Shown here: positions 18,158 to 26,652 of the stretch, in pieces | How positions within the stretch are numbered: position 1 is the stretch's first letter | Layout of the letters: each line of letters opens with the position of its first letter | Source of the DNA: Terriglobia bacterium | GTDB taxonomy: Bacteria > Pseudomonadota > Alphaproteobacteria > Acetobacterales > Acetobacteraceae | Assembly (NCBI GenBank): GCA_023511585.1 | Contig: JAIMBF010000005.1 | Coordinates: 1-64,000 of the forward strand | Length of the DNA stretch: 64,000 nt | Direction: 5' to 3' | The notes under the pieces: generated by a model | Seen by the model: the letters and a program-made list of their open reading frames with translations, nothing else | What the model was told of the DNA's origin: nothing | Databases searched by the model: none | Translations under genes and position numbers: made by a program

Positions 18158-19351
18158 ATGAGCGAAGGGGCATCCCGAAGAGACGTGTTGGCCACGGCAG
18201 GCATCGGCGCGCTGTTTGCGGCCGCGGCAGGCAGCCAAAGCCAGGCAGCCGATTACGAGAGGGCGGCGCCGGCGGGCGCGCCGGGCGCTAACAAATCCGT
18301 GGAATTTTATCCGCCGGCCACGGACCACGGCAACCTCGGCGCGCTGCGCTTCTCTTTCGAGGACGCTTATACGCGCCGCACGGAAGCGGGCTGGGCGCGC
18401 GAAGTCACGATCCGCCAGTTTCCTATTGCGAAAACGGTTGCCGGAGTGAATATGCGCCTGCCCAAAGGGGCGGTGCGCGAATTGCACTGGCACAAGCAGG
18501 CGGAATGGGCCTTTATGCTTTCCGGCAAGGCGCGCATTACCGCGGTGGATCAAGAGGCGCGGACGTTTATCGACGATGTTGAAGCCGGCGATTTGTGGTT
18601 TTTCCCCGGCGGTATTCCGCATTCGATTCAGGGGTTGGGGGACGACGGCTGCGAGTTCCTGCTTGCTTTCGACGACGGGGCGTTTTCCGAAGACAGCACG
18701 TTCTTGATCACCGATTGGCTTGCGCATACGCCGCGCGACGTGCTTGCCAAAAATTTTGGCGTCGATGCTTCGGTATTCGACCATATTCCCCCGCACGAGC
18801 TTTATATTTTCAACGCGCCCTTGCCGAAACCTCTTGCCGCGGAACGGGCGGAAAGCTCGCGCCCCGACGTTCCCAACAGCTTCAGTTTCAAATTCATGCA
18901 ACAGCCGCCCATCAAAACCCGCGGCGGATCCGTGCGCATTGCCGATCGCAACAATTTCAAGGCATCGCAGACGATGTCGGCGGCTTTCGTAGAAGTGAAC
19001 CCGGGCGGGATGCGCGAGCTGCATTGGCACCCGCTTGCCGATGAGTGGCAGTATTACATTTCCGGCCGGGCGCGCATGACGGTGTTTGCCAGCAGAGGCG
19101 AAGCCAATACCGTGGATTTCCGCCCGCGCGATGTGGGATACGTGCCGCGGGCCATGGGTCATTACATCGAAAATATCGGTGACGAGCCGCTGCGGTTTCT
19201 GGAAATTTTCGCCAACGGGCAATATTCCGACGTTTCGCTTTCGAGCTGGATCGCAAATACGCCGCATACGCTGGTTGCGGCCCACCTTGGGCTGGATGCG
19301 GCGATGCTTGCGCGGATCCCGCAAACCAAAACTCCGGTGGTGCCGGTATAA
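18158..19351 (+). CDS. oxdC: Bicupin oxalate decarboxylase with Tat-type leader
   Basis: This 397-residue protein catalyses oxalate to formate plus CO2 with Mn. Cupin 1 ligands are His110, His112, Glu116 and His155 (RELHWHKQAEW, GIPHS). Cupin 2 ligands are His289, His291, Glu296 and His335 (RELHWHPLADEW, MGHYIEN). The lid motif is SEDS (177-180), close to the decarboxylase SENS lid, with Glu178 as the likely proton donor; oxidases lack this Glu. The N-terminus SRRDVLATAGIGALFAAAAG is a Tat-like leader, so the enzyme is probably periplasmic. A clear terminator follows at 19415. Confidence 0.92.
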   Translation: MSEGASRRDVLATAGIGALFAAAAGSQSQAADYERAAPAGAPGANKSVEFYPPATDHGNLGALRFSFEDAYTRRTEAGWAREVTIRQFPIAKTVAGVNMRLPKGAVRELHWHKQAEWAFMLSGKARITAVDQEARTFIDDVEAGDLWFFPGGIPHSIQGLGDDGCEFLLAFDDGAFSEDSTFLITDWLAHTPRDVLAKNFGVDASVFDHIPPHELYIFNAPLPKPLAAERAESSRPDVPNSFSFKFMQQPPIKTRGGSVRIADRNNFKASQTMSAAFVEVNPGGMRELHWHPLADEWQYYISGRARMTVFASRGEANTVDFRPRDVGYVPRAMGHYIENIGDEPLRFLEIFANGQYSDVSLSSWIANTPHTLVAAHLGLDAAMLARIPQTKTPVVPV

Positions 19352-19414
19352 CCGCTGTTCGGGCGAAGGGGCTACCTGTCGGTTTGCGTGATGGCAAGCC
19401 GATGCCGTTCAGAG

Positions 19415-19447
19415 AGCGCAGAAGAGGCAAACCCCTTCTGCGCTTTT
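19415..19447 (+). terminator. Rho-independent terminator after oxdC
   Basis: A perfect 10-bp stem (AGCGCAGAAG at 19415-19424 with CTTCTGCGCT at 19435-19444) has a 10-base loop, and its 3' arm runs into TTTT. It lies 63 bases after the oxdC stop and before the convergent phasin gene. Confidence 0.75.
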
Positions 19448-19470
19448 GCAAAGGTTGGGATTGGGCCGCG

Positions 19471-19935
19471 TTACTCGGCGGCGGCCGTCTCTTTCCCGGT
19501 CTGGGCGGCGCGGGCGGCAGGGCGCGCAAACGAAGACGCAGTTTTCCCGCCGGTTTCGCTTGCCGATTTGGACGCTTCTTTGCCCGGAAGCGAGAGCGCC
19601 GCGGTTTCAAAGCAGCAGGCATAGACCTCATCGGCCATTTTGCGCATGCCTTTGATGATTTGGTCCATTCGCTGGCGCATCTGGCCGAGTTGCGCTTCCA
19701 GCAAATCCTCAGGCCGACGCGAGGAGCCGTAGATGTTGAAGCCGGCAAGCCCCCCTTCGATCAGCGTCCGGGAGAGTTCGGCCTGCTCTCGCGCGATATT
19801 CAGCATCCCTTGCATCCAACGATCCGAGACTTGGCTCCAATTGGCGAACCAATTTTGCCCTTGCGCAAAGAATTCCGCCAGGCGGAAAGGATCCTCTGTT
19901 GGTGCTTTTGTTGGTGCTTTGATGGTTTCGTCCAT
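19471..19935 (-). CDS. Phasin family protein (polyhydroxyalkanoate granule-associated)
   Basis: This protein has 154 residues from the ATG at 19935, chosen because GGGAG lies six bases upstream; a longer frame exists. The central part is amphipathic and helical (FFAQGQNWFANWSQVSDRWMQGMLNIAREQAELSRTLIEGG, QLGQMRQRMDQIIKGMRKMADEVY). The C-terminal tail is Ala/Lys/Glu/Ser-rich and low-complexity. This composition and layout is typical of phasins, which coat polyhydroxybutyrate granules. No PHA synthase is in the window. The assignment rests on architecture rather than a strict motif. Confidence 0.7.
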   Translation of the reverse strand: MDETIKAPTKAPTEDPFRLAEFFAQGQNWFANWSQVSDRWMQGMLNIAREQAELSRTLIEGGLAGFNIYGSSRRPEDLLEAQLGQMRQRMDQIIKGMRKMADEVYACCFETAALSLPGKEASKSASETGGKTASSFARPAARAAQTGKETAAAE

Positions 19936-20127
19936 CGGCATCTCCCTAGGCCTATACGCTTTTGCTTCCTCCTGGCCCGGACCTTGCTTGGTCCTTGGGG
20001 CCACACGCTATGAAGCAATGGATGAGCTCTATCGTGCGGCAGTGCGACTGTCACGTGAATTTACTGTGTGCAGTTCGCACGGAGGTATGCATGCCCTGTG
20101 AGCATAGCTTTGGCGGGGAGAGTTTTG

Positions 20128-20141
20128 CATACGATTGTATG
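20128..20141. promoter_or_regulatory. Inverted repeat CATAC-N4-GTATG, possible operator
   Basis: A perfect dyad CATAC GATT GTATG lies 88 bases before the DUF3311 start, in the gap between the divergent phasin and transporter genes. Symmetry and position fit a repressor or activator site. The cognate regulator is unknown and no regulator gene is adjacent. Confidence 0.35.
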
Positions 20142-20228
20142 ATAATAATGATGTGCTCGGTCCCCATGCCCCTTTTCTCGTGTCGCCACAAACGCTAAGC
20201 GAAGATATGCAAAACAGGGGAGGAAGAC

Positions 20229-20465
20229 ATGCGTGCGCCGCCGCAATCGGAACCGCCGCCGGAGGGACATCCGCGTGGATCGAAGCTTTGGGTTCGACTG
20301 CTCTTGCTGGTCCCGTTCATCGCGACGCTTTGGGTGGGCTTCTATAATCGGTCAACCCCCTCGTTCTTCGGCATTCCTTTTTTCTACTGGTATCAATTGC
20401 TCTGGATTCCGCTCGGCTCGGTTTTCATCGGCATCGTGTATTGGCATGAGCACGCGAAGTCATGA
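20229..20465 (+). CDS. DUF3311 small membrane protein, partner of the following symporter
   Basis: This 78-residue protein has two predicted helices (VRLLLLVPFIATLWVGFY and YWYQLLWIPLGSVFIGIVYW) separated by a short loop with the family-typical P..FGIPFFYWYQ segment. GGGGAGGAAG precedes the ATG. DUF3311 proteins are encoded immediately upstream of SSS-family symporters and are regarded as accessory subunits. That arrangement is present here, with 25 bases to the next gene. Confidence 0.85.
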   Translation: MRAPPQSEPPPEGHPRGSKLWVRLLLLVPFIATLWVGFYNRSTPSFFGIPFFYWYQLLWIPLGSVFIGIVYWHEHAKS

Positions 20466-20490
20466 GCTCGCGAGGTAAGGAACGCCGGAG

Positions 20491-22026
20491 ATGAATTGGA
20501 CTGCAACCGCAATTTTCGTTGCTCTGTTTCTTTTTATTACGTTGCTCGGATTTTTTGCCGCACACTGGCGCAAAGGCGACTTGGACCTGTTGCACGAATG
20601 GGGCTTGGGCGGGCGGCGCTTCGGCACCTGGGTGGCTTGGTTTCTTTTGGGCGGCGATCTGTATACAGCATACACGTTCATTGCGGTTCCGGCGCTGATG
20701 TTCGGGGCCGGCGCCATCGGATTTTTTGCCGTGCCTTACACGATTCTGGCCTATCCTATTCTCTATGTCGTCTTTCCAAGGCTTTGGACGGTTGCACATC
20801 GGCATGGTTATGTCACCGCCGCGGATTTCGTGCGGGGGCGCTTCGGCAATCGCTGGCTTGCCTTGGCGATTGCAGCCACGGGCCTTGTGGCCACTATGCC
20901 TTACATTGCCTTGCAATTGGTGGGGCTTGAGGTGGTGATCGGCGCCTTGGGCTTTCCTGCAACCGGGCCGAGTGCGGAACTTCCGCTGATTCTGGCTTTC
21001 CTGATTTTGGCCGCTTTTACTTACACGAGCGGCCTGCGCGCGCCGGCAATGATTGCGGTTGTGAAAGATACGCTCATTTACATCACCGTGATCGCCGCCA
21101 TTATTGTGGTACCGCTTGAGCTTGGCGGATACGACAAGATTTTTGCCGCCGTACCCGCACCCAAATTGTTATTGCCGCAACCCCCGCCCAATTCGCTCGG
21201 GAGTTACAGCGGCTATGCTACGTTGGCGTTGGGCTCGGCGTTTGCGTTGTTTCTTTACCCGCACTCGGTTACCGGAATTCTTTCGGCGAGCAGTGCGCGC
21301 GTGATCCGTCGCAATGCCACAATTCTGCCGGCGTATTCCTTGATGCTGGGTTTGCTTGCTTTGGTGGGCTTCATGGCGCTTGCGCTTGGGGTTGCGCAAA
21401 AGCCGGAATTTGCCGCCGGCTTTCGCCAATTTGGAACGAATTTTTCCGTCCCCGCCTTATTCTTGGCGGCATTTCCGAATTGGTTTGTCGGCATCGCTTT
21501 TGCTGCAATCGGCGTCGGCGCGTTGGTGCCGGCTGCGGTGATGTCGATTGCCACGGCGAATATTTTTACTCGGAACATATGGCGCGATTTTCTCAAGCCC
21601 GCATGCACCGATGCCGAAGAGGCGCAAGTGGCCAAGATCGTCTCTTTGGTCGTGAAAGCAGGGGCGCTTTTCTTCGTGATTTTTCTGCCGCAGCAATATG
21701 CGATTCAACTGCAGCTCTTGGGCGGCATTTGGATGATCCAGACGGCGCCCGCGGTAATGTTGAGCCTTTTTACCCGCTATTTTAACGGTTGGGCCCTGTT
21801 GGCGGGCTGGCTTGTGGGTATCGGCAGCGGTACCTATATGGCGGCCGCGCTTGGGTTTAAAGGATCGGTCTATCCGCTGCATATCTTCGGCTTCACCGTG
21901 CCGGGCTATGCGGCGCTTTATTCGGTGCTGTTGAACCTTGCGGTGGCTTTCGTGCTCACACCGGTGTTCCGTGCGCTTGCGCCCGATCTGCACCGGGATG
22001 CCACGGTTGCCGCGGATTATGTTTAG
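20491..22026 (+). CDS. mctP: Sodium:solute symporter, MctP-like monocarboxylate transporter
   Basis: This 511-residue SSS-family transporter has about 13 predicted transmembrane helices. Conserved features are GGRRFGTWVAWFLLGGDLYTAYTFIAVPA near the N-terminus and IAFAAIGVGALVPAAVMSIATANIFTRNIW in the central region. Paired with DUF3311, it resembles the MctP monocarboxylate (lactate, pyruvate, acetate) permease of rhizobia. It lies close to oxalate decarboxylase and phasin genes, so it may supply small organic acids. The exact substrate is inferred from family similarity. Confidence 0.85.
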   Translation: MNWTATAIFVALFLFITLLGFFAAHWRKGDLDLLHEWGLGGRRFGTWVAWFLLGGDLYTAYTFIAVPALMFGAGAIGFFAVPYTILAYPILYVVFPRLWTVAHRHGYVTAADFVRGRFGNRWLALAIAATGLVATMPYIALQLVGLEVVIGALGFPATGPSAELPLILAFLILAAFTYTSGLRAPAMIAVVKDTLIYITVIAAIIVVPLELGGYDKIFAAVPAPKLLLPQPPPNSLGSYSGYATLALGSAFALFLYPHSVTGILSASSARVIRRNATILPAYSLMLGLLALVGFMALALGVAQKPEFAAGFRQFGTNFSVPALFLAAFPNWFVGIAFAAIGVGALVPAAVMSIATANIFTRNIWRDFLKPACTDAEEAQVAKIVSLVVKAGALFFVIFLPQQYAIQLQLLGGIWMIQTAPAVMLSLFTRYFNGWALLAGWLVGIGSGTYMAAALGFKGSVYPLHIFGFTVPGYAALYSVLLNLAVAFVLTPVFRALAPDLHRDATVAADYV

Positions 22027-22132
22027 CCGGTAAAAGAATGCATGTCCCGGATGGTTGATCGGTGGCGTGCGCGCACGAAGCTCTCGAAAAAAGGAACGCG
22101 AGAGGCATAGAGGCACTCACGAGGCAGATCGG

Positions 22133-23104
22133 CTAGTAGTTTAATCGCACGGAACCGATCCAGGCGTGGTTGTAAAGGGGCAATAGAGGCGAGGCCCGAA
22201 ACGGCGGCGCGAGTGCGGCTTGATAGCCGAGACCGAACGTGAACCTGAGCGTATCGGTGAGATGAAAACGGCCAACCACGACGCCGGTGGTTAGAAAAAC
22301 CTGATTGGCACCGCTTCTTACGCCGCCTTGAAAGTTTGTCCAGTTCACTTCGATTTCAGGCCAGAACATACGGTCGATGCGGTATTGAAAGGCAACGTTG
22401 CCGACGATTTGAATGCCGAGCGTGCTTTGATAAGCGGTCGGGATCACGGCGCCGATGGAGCTTTGGATCACGAAATTTCCGAATCCCTTGCCGAATGCCA
22501 AAGTCGGCAGAAGTGTGTAGGCATTGTTGCTGAACGCGGAAATCCCCGTGGGCACCTGCAGCCCGAACAAAACCGAAAGAACGTAATTGCCTTCACTCTC
22601 GGGGCTGGAGGCCAGCCGCTGTTTCAGACGCAAAAAAGGCCAATCACCGATGCCCGAGGGGTTGGTTTGGCCGGACGGCGTGAAGCGCATGAAATAGGGC
22701 ACGGCCCCGATTTCTAACTCTTCGGTGTCTCCCACGATCAACTGCAGACCGCTCCGTATATTGGGTAAAGCCCATGTGCTGTTTCCGTTGCCGGCATATT
22801 GATACCCGGCATCGATTCGAAGGCGTTCTTCTAACAACGCTGTGGTCGTCACAAGCGGGCTGCTCCACGGCGGTTGTGTGGCGCGCGCTCTGGCGACGCG
22901 GTTTGCCCACTGCGCAAAATAATCGGATAGCACGTCTTGAGAGGGGTCAGAAGGATCCGTGAGCGATACCGTTGTTTCCGAATCTTGGTTGCCGGATTCC
23001 GGCATGGATGCGGGTCCCGCCTGTGCCCATGCATGGCGCAGAGGCGATGGAATGAGGGAAAATAAGATCGCGAAACCAATCGGGCAAAATCGAGAGCTCG
23101 TCAT
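22133..23104 (-). CDS. Predicted outer-membrane beta-barrel protein (paralogue B)
   Basis: This protein has 323 residues from the ATG at 23104, chosen because a signal peptide (FCPIGFAILFSLIPSPLRHAWAQA) then sits at the N-terminus; a frame 39 residues longer opens at 23221. The mature region matches the protein at 10621-11601 in order: LSDYFAQWANRVARARATQP, LEERLRIDAGYQY, FLRLKQRLASSPESEGNYVL, FQGGVRSGANQVFL and LPLYNHAWIGSVRLNY. The terminal aromatic residue (Tyr) fits a barrel. Function is unknown; the two may be differentially expressed isoforms of one porin-like protein. Confidence 0.75.
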   Translation of the reverse strand: MTSSRFCPIGFAILFSLIPSPLRHAWAQAGPASMPESGNQDSETTVSLTDPSDPSQDVLSDYFAQWANRVARARATQPPWSSPLVTTTALLEERLRIDAGYQYAGNGNSTWALPNIRSGLQLIVGDTEELEIGAVPYFMRFTPSGQTNPSGIGDWPFLRLKQRLASSPESEGNYVLSVLFGLQVPTGISAFSNNAYTLLPTLAFGKGFGNFVIQSSIGAVIPTAYQSTLGIQIVGNVAFQYRIDRMFWPEIEVNWTNFQGGVRSGANQVFLTTGVVVGRFHLTDTLRFTFGLGYQAALAPPFRASPLLPLYNHAWIGSVRLNY

Positions 23105-23446
23105 TCGGTATGACCGGAGATCATGGGATAGGGTTTTCTCTGACGCGCCAAGACGGAAGCAGGCACAAACGGTAGCCTTAATCGATTTGAATTTGCAACA
23201 GGAGAGGTTTTCGATCGGCAAGTTCCGTCAGGAAACGATGGGTTAATCTTTCGTGATGAGAAATAACCGACGCGGCCGGAAAAAACGATGGCCCGAACCG
23301 CTTTCCCCGTTGCCTCTCCGCTTTCTCATGAGGTGAAACCCGGGCATGGAGGGGTTGTTGCGGATTCTTGCTCCGAGAGGGGTATTGCTCTTGCGCACGG
23401 CCTGCCTAAACTCTTGAGCAAACGTGCCGAAGCGGAGGAGGCCGCC
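23105..23446. other. 342-bp divergent intergenic region
   Basis: The region lies between the start of barrel paralogue B (minus) and the likely GTG start of the Sel1 protein (plus). It should hold both promoters, but no well-spaced promoter pair or palindrome was convincing. Frames that read into it from either gene lack ribosome sites. Confidence 0.45.
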
Positions 23447-24745
23447 GTGCTGCCCAAAATCCGCATGCTATCCGTGCTTGTGCTGGCTCTCACCAGCCTG
23501 CAATGTACTTTGCCTAATCCGTCCACCTTGCCGCAATCGCGCCAGGGGGATTCTCCTTCGGTGAATTCTCCGCTCAACCCAAGCCCCACGGCAGAGCGCG
23601 AGTTGGAAAAAATCGCTGCAAGCCTGCGCCCGGCGGCCGATGCAGGCGATACCAAAGCCCAAGTTGCCATGGGCGTGCTTTTGCTGAACGGCTGGGGGGT
23701 GCCCCGGGACGAGACCGGCGCCGCGGAATTGTTCCGCAAAGCCGCGCAGGCCGGCTCTGTTCCTGCGGCCTATAATCTGGGGCTGCTTTACGAAGAGGGG
23801 CGGGGGGTGCCGCAGAGCGCAAGCGAGGCGGCGGCGTGGTATCGCAAGGCGGCAGATGCCGGCGATGCGGCTGCGGCAGGCAGACTTGGTTATCTCTACT
23901 CACTCGGCATCGGAGTGGATGCCAACCCCGCCTTGGCTGTGCGTTATCTGCGCATGGCCGCGGAGAAAGGCGAGCCCGCTGCAGCCTACGATCTTGCCGT
24001 GCAGTACCGGGAGGGGCGAGGCGTGGACCCGGACCTGGATAAGGCCCGGGAGTGGTACGAAAAAGCCGCCAATGCCGGCGTGCCCGAAGCGGAGCTGAGC
24101 CTGGGCTTAATGTATGCCAAAGGGGAGGGGGTTACGAAGGATCCGGCCGCAGCCGCCCAATGGTTCCGGAAAGCGGCAGACGCTGGTAACCCGGCAGCGG
24201 AGTATGAGCTCGGCGTGCTCTACTCCCAAGGGCAAGGGGTGGAGCGGAACGCCGCGGAAGCGGTGCTGTTATGGCAGAAAGCCGCTGCACAAGGAGTTGT
24301 GCCTGCGGAATATCAAGTCGGCTGGGCCTATGCCAAGGGTGAAGGCGTGCCGCAGGACTATGCGCAAGCGGCGGCGTGGTACCAAAGGGCTGCCTTGCAC
24401 GATTATCCTCCGGCCGAAAACAGCTTGGGCATGCTCTTCGAGCAAGGCGAAGGCGTCCCGCAGGACTTTGCCGAAGCCGTTCGGTGGCTTCGGAAGGCGG
24501 CCGAACAGGGCTACGCTCCGGCGCAGTACAATATGGGGGCGATGACGCTGCGCAAAATGCCCTCGGCCAAGACGCTGGTGACGGCTTATGTTTGGTTCAA
24601 TCTGGCGGCCGCTCGGCTGGCGCCGTCCGACCCGCTGCGCCAGCAGGCCGTGCGGGCGCGGGATCGGTTGGCTGCGATGCTGCCGCCCTACCAGCTTGTG
24701 GAAGCACAGCGGACGGCACGCGAGTGGAAGCCCGGCGAAGAATAA
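23447..24745 (+). CDS. Secreted Sel1-repeat (TPR-like) protein
   Basis: The likely start is the GTG at 23447, preceded by GGAGGAG, giving 432 residues; the open frame extends to 23288. The N-terminus is a short basic segment and a hydrophobic stretch (MLSVLVLALTSLQC), a Sec or weak lipoprotein signal. About nine Sel1 units follow, with recurring LGxLYxxGxGVxxDxxxAxxWYRKAAxxG motifs from about residue 70 to 380, the last being degenerate. Sel1 proteins act as periplasmic or cell-surface scaffolds in signalling or envelope stress. No enzymatic domain is present, and partners cannot be inferred from the neighbours. Confidence 0.88.
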   Translation: MLPKIRMLSVLVLALTSLQCTLPNPSTLPQSRQGDSPSVNSPLNPSPTAERELEKIAASLRPAADAGDTKAQVAMGVLLLNGWGVPRDETGAAELFRKAAQAGSVPAAYNLGLLYEEGRGVPQSASEAAAWYRKAADAGDAAAAGRLGYLYSLGIGVDANPALAVRYLRMAAEKGEPAAAYDLAVQYREGRGVDPDLDKAREWYEKAANAGVPEAELSLGLMYAKGEGVTKDPAAAAQWFRKAADAGNPAAEYELGVLYSQGQGVERNAAEAVLLWQKAAAQGVVPAEYQVGWAYAKGEGVPQDYAQAAAWYQRAALHDYPPAENSLGMLFEQGEGVPQDFAEAVRWLRKAAEQGYAPAQYNMGAMTLRKMPSAKTLVTAYVWFNLAAARLAPSDPLRQQAVRARDRLAAMLPPYQLVEAQRTAREWKPGEE

Positions 24746-24883
24746 ATCCGCGCTTACTTGGTATCGCGCGGCGTCGCGCAAGGGTTTCGGGGCGATTGGG
24801 CCTTGGCCGGAAATGCCGGAGAAGTCAAGAGTAGCGCTTTCGCGCCGATCCGGCGCAAAGCGCGTGAAAAGAGAGAGCACCCC

Positions 24884-26401
24884 ATGGCCCAAATTATTCC
24901 GGTGCAGCCGTTTGACGGCGTTGTCTTCGGCGCTAATGGCGATCTGAGCTTGCGGAAGCTGATGCCGGCGCTGCTGCGCCGTTTCCGCGACGGGCAAATC
25001 CCCCTCGAGAGCCGCATTATCGGCGCGGCGCGCACGGAAATGGATCGCGCGGCATTTCACGCCCGCGTGCACGCCGCCCTAGAAGCCGCGCTCGGCCCGG
25101 AAGAATGCACGCCGGAGGCGCTCAGCCTTTTCTTTTCTCGGCTTTTTTACGTTTCTCTGAATGCCGAAGTCCCCGGCCCGGGCTGGACCGAGCTTGCCAC
25201 GATGCTGGGCAGCGCACCCGAGCGCATCCGGGTTTTTTACCTCGCCACCGCGCCCAACCTCTATGGCCCGATTTGCCGCAACCTCGCCGATTTCGGGCTG
25301 GTGAGCGGCGCCGCACGGGTGGTGGTGGAGAAACCGATCGGGCATGATCTTGCCTCGGCCCGCGCGATCAATGACGAGATCGGCAGCATTTTTGCCGAGC
25401 GGCAGATTTTCCGCATCGATCATTTCCTCGGCAAGGAAACGGTTCAGAACCTTATGGCCTTGCGCTTTGCCAACAGCATTTTCGAGAGGCTTTGGACCGC
25501 GGATGTTGTCGATCACGTGCAAATCACGGTTGCCGAAAGCGTCGGCATCGAAGGGCGTACGGACTATTACGATCGGGCCGGCGCCCTTCGCGATATGGTG
25601 CAGAACCATTTGCTGCAGCTGCTTTGCCTCTTGGCGATGGAACCGCCGATTTCGCTGGATGCCGATGCGGTACGAGATGAAAAATTGAAAGTTTTACGGG
25701 CGTTGCGCCCGTTCGACGTGCATGAGGTCGGCCAACGGGTCGTCCGCGGCCAGTATACCCAAGGCGTCGTGGAAGGGCGGATGGTGCCCGGCTATCAAAC
25801 CGAAATCGGCAGGCAAAGTCGCACGGAGACATTTGTGGCGCTGAAAGCCGAGCTGCGTTCTTGGCGTTGGGCCGGCGTGCCGTTTTACTTGCGCACCGGC
25901 AAGCGCATGCCGCACAAGGTTTCCGAAGTCGTGGTGCAATTCCGCGATGTTCCATTTTCGTTATTTCCTCGTGAATCAGGTGCGCTCTTGCCGAATAAGC
26001 TCATTGTGCGGCTGCAACCGAACGAGGGTATGCATTTGTATTTAATGACCAAGGATCCCGGCCCCGGCGGCATGCGCCTGCGACCCGTGAAGTTAAACAT
26101 CAGCTTCGCCGAAGCCTTTGGTATGCGTTATCCGGACGCGTATGAACGGCTGCTGATGGATGCCGTCCGCGGCAACACCACATTGTTCATGCGCCGCGAC
26201 GAAGTGGAAGCGGCTTGGGCATGGGTTGAACCGATTCTCTCGGCTTGGGAGGAAAATCCTGATCCGCCGCGCGCTTATCCTGCGGGAAGCTGGGGGCCGA
26301 CGGCGGCCATTGCGTTGATCGAACGCGACGGACGGACTTGGAACGAGGACTGGGAAGAGCAAAGTGCCGCGCCGAGCCCGATCATCGCGAAACACCCCTA
26401 G
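24884..26401 (+). CDS. zwf: Glucose-6-phosphate 1-dehydrogenase
   Basis: This protein has 505 residues from the ATG at 24884; the frame opens earlier at 24758, but the conserved N-terminus begins here. The nucleotide-binding motif is VFGANGDLSLRKLMPAL, with Asn in place of the common Ser of GASGDL. The active-site motif is RIDHFLGKETVQN, containing the catalytic base region. The C-terminal domain carries FYLRTGKRM and PDAYERLLMDAVRGNTTLFMRRDEVEAAW. It oxidises glucose-6-phosphate to 6-phosphogluconolactone. No edd, eda, pgl or gnd gene is beside it, which is unusual for zwf. Confidence 0.95.
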   Translation: MAQIIPVQPFDGVVFGANGDLSLRKLMPALLRRFRDGQIPLESRIIGAARTEMDRAAFHARVHAALEAALGPEECTPEALSLFFSRLFYVSLNAEVPGPGWTELATMLGSAPERIRVFYLATAPNLYGPICRNLADFGLVSGAARVVVEKPIGHDLASARAINDEIGSIFAERQIFRIDHFLGKETVQNLMALRFANSIFERLWTADVVDHVQITVAESVGIEGRTDYYDRAGALRDMVQNHLLQLLCLLAMEPPISLDADAVRDEKLKVLRALRPFDVHEVGQRVVRGQYTQGVVEGRMVPGYQTEIGRQSRTETFVALKAELRSWRWAGVPFYLRTGKRMPHKVSEVVVQFRDVPFSLFPRESGALLPNKLIVRLQPNEGMHLYLMTKDPGPGGMRLRPVKLNISFAEAFGMRYPDAYERLLMDAVRGNTTLFMRRDEVEAAWAWVEPILSAWEENPDPPRAYPAGSWGPTAAIALIERDGRTWNEDWEEQSAAPSPIIAKHP

Positions 26402-26461
26402 CGGGGCGCTCAACGCGTTCTCGGAATAGTCCCGGGCTCTTTCGGCTGGAGCGACTTGCGG

Positions 26462-26510
26462 GGCCGGTGCGCGCATCGCCTTTTTCGTCCGTTATCGCTT
26501 CGCACCGGCC
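26462..26510. other. Long-stem inverted repeat between zwf and the RpfF-like gene
   Basis: GGCCGGTGCG (26462-26471) pairs perfectly with CGCACCGGCC (26501-26510) around a 29-base loop. There is no T-tract after it on either strand, so it is not a standard terminator. It lies in the 251-bp gap, 142 bases before the ATG of the RpfF-like gene, and could be an mRNA leader structure or an operator. Confidence 0.4.
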
Positions 26511-26652
26511 GGCATAGCAAAGGCCGGATGGGGCCGAAAATTTCCTCTGCCAATTCTCGGATATTCGCCATAAGATTTGCAGCCGCAAACGTCACCCGGC
26601 GAAATTACGCTGCCTGTGCCGGTTCACCGTTTTTGCCCGAAGGAGAAGACCG

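Noticed and set aside
17945-19324. 459-residue minus-strand frame opposite oxdC
   Set aside because: Antisense shadow of a clear bicupin gene.
22081-22104. CTCTCG / CGAGAG repeat after mctP
   Set aside because: Short stem with a 12-base loop and no terminating T-run on the plus strand; too weak to call.
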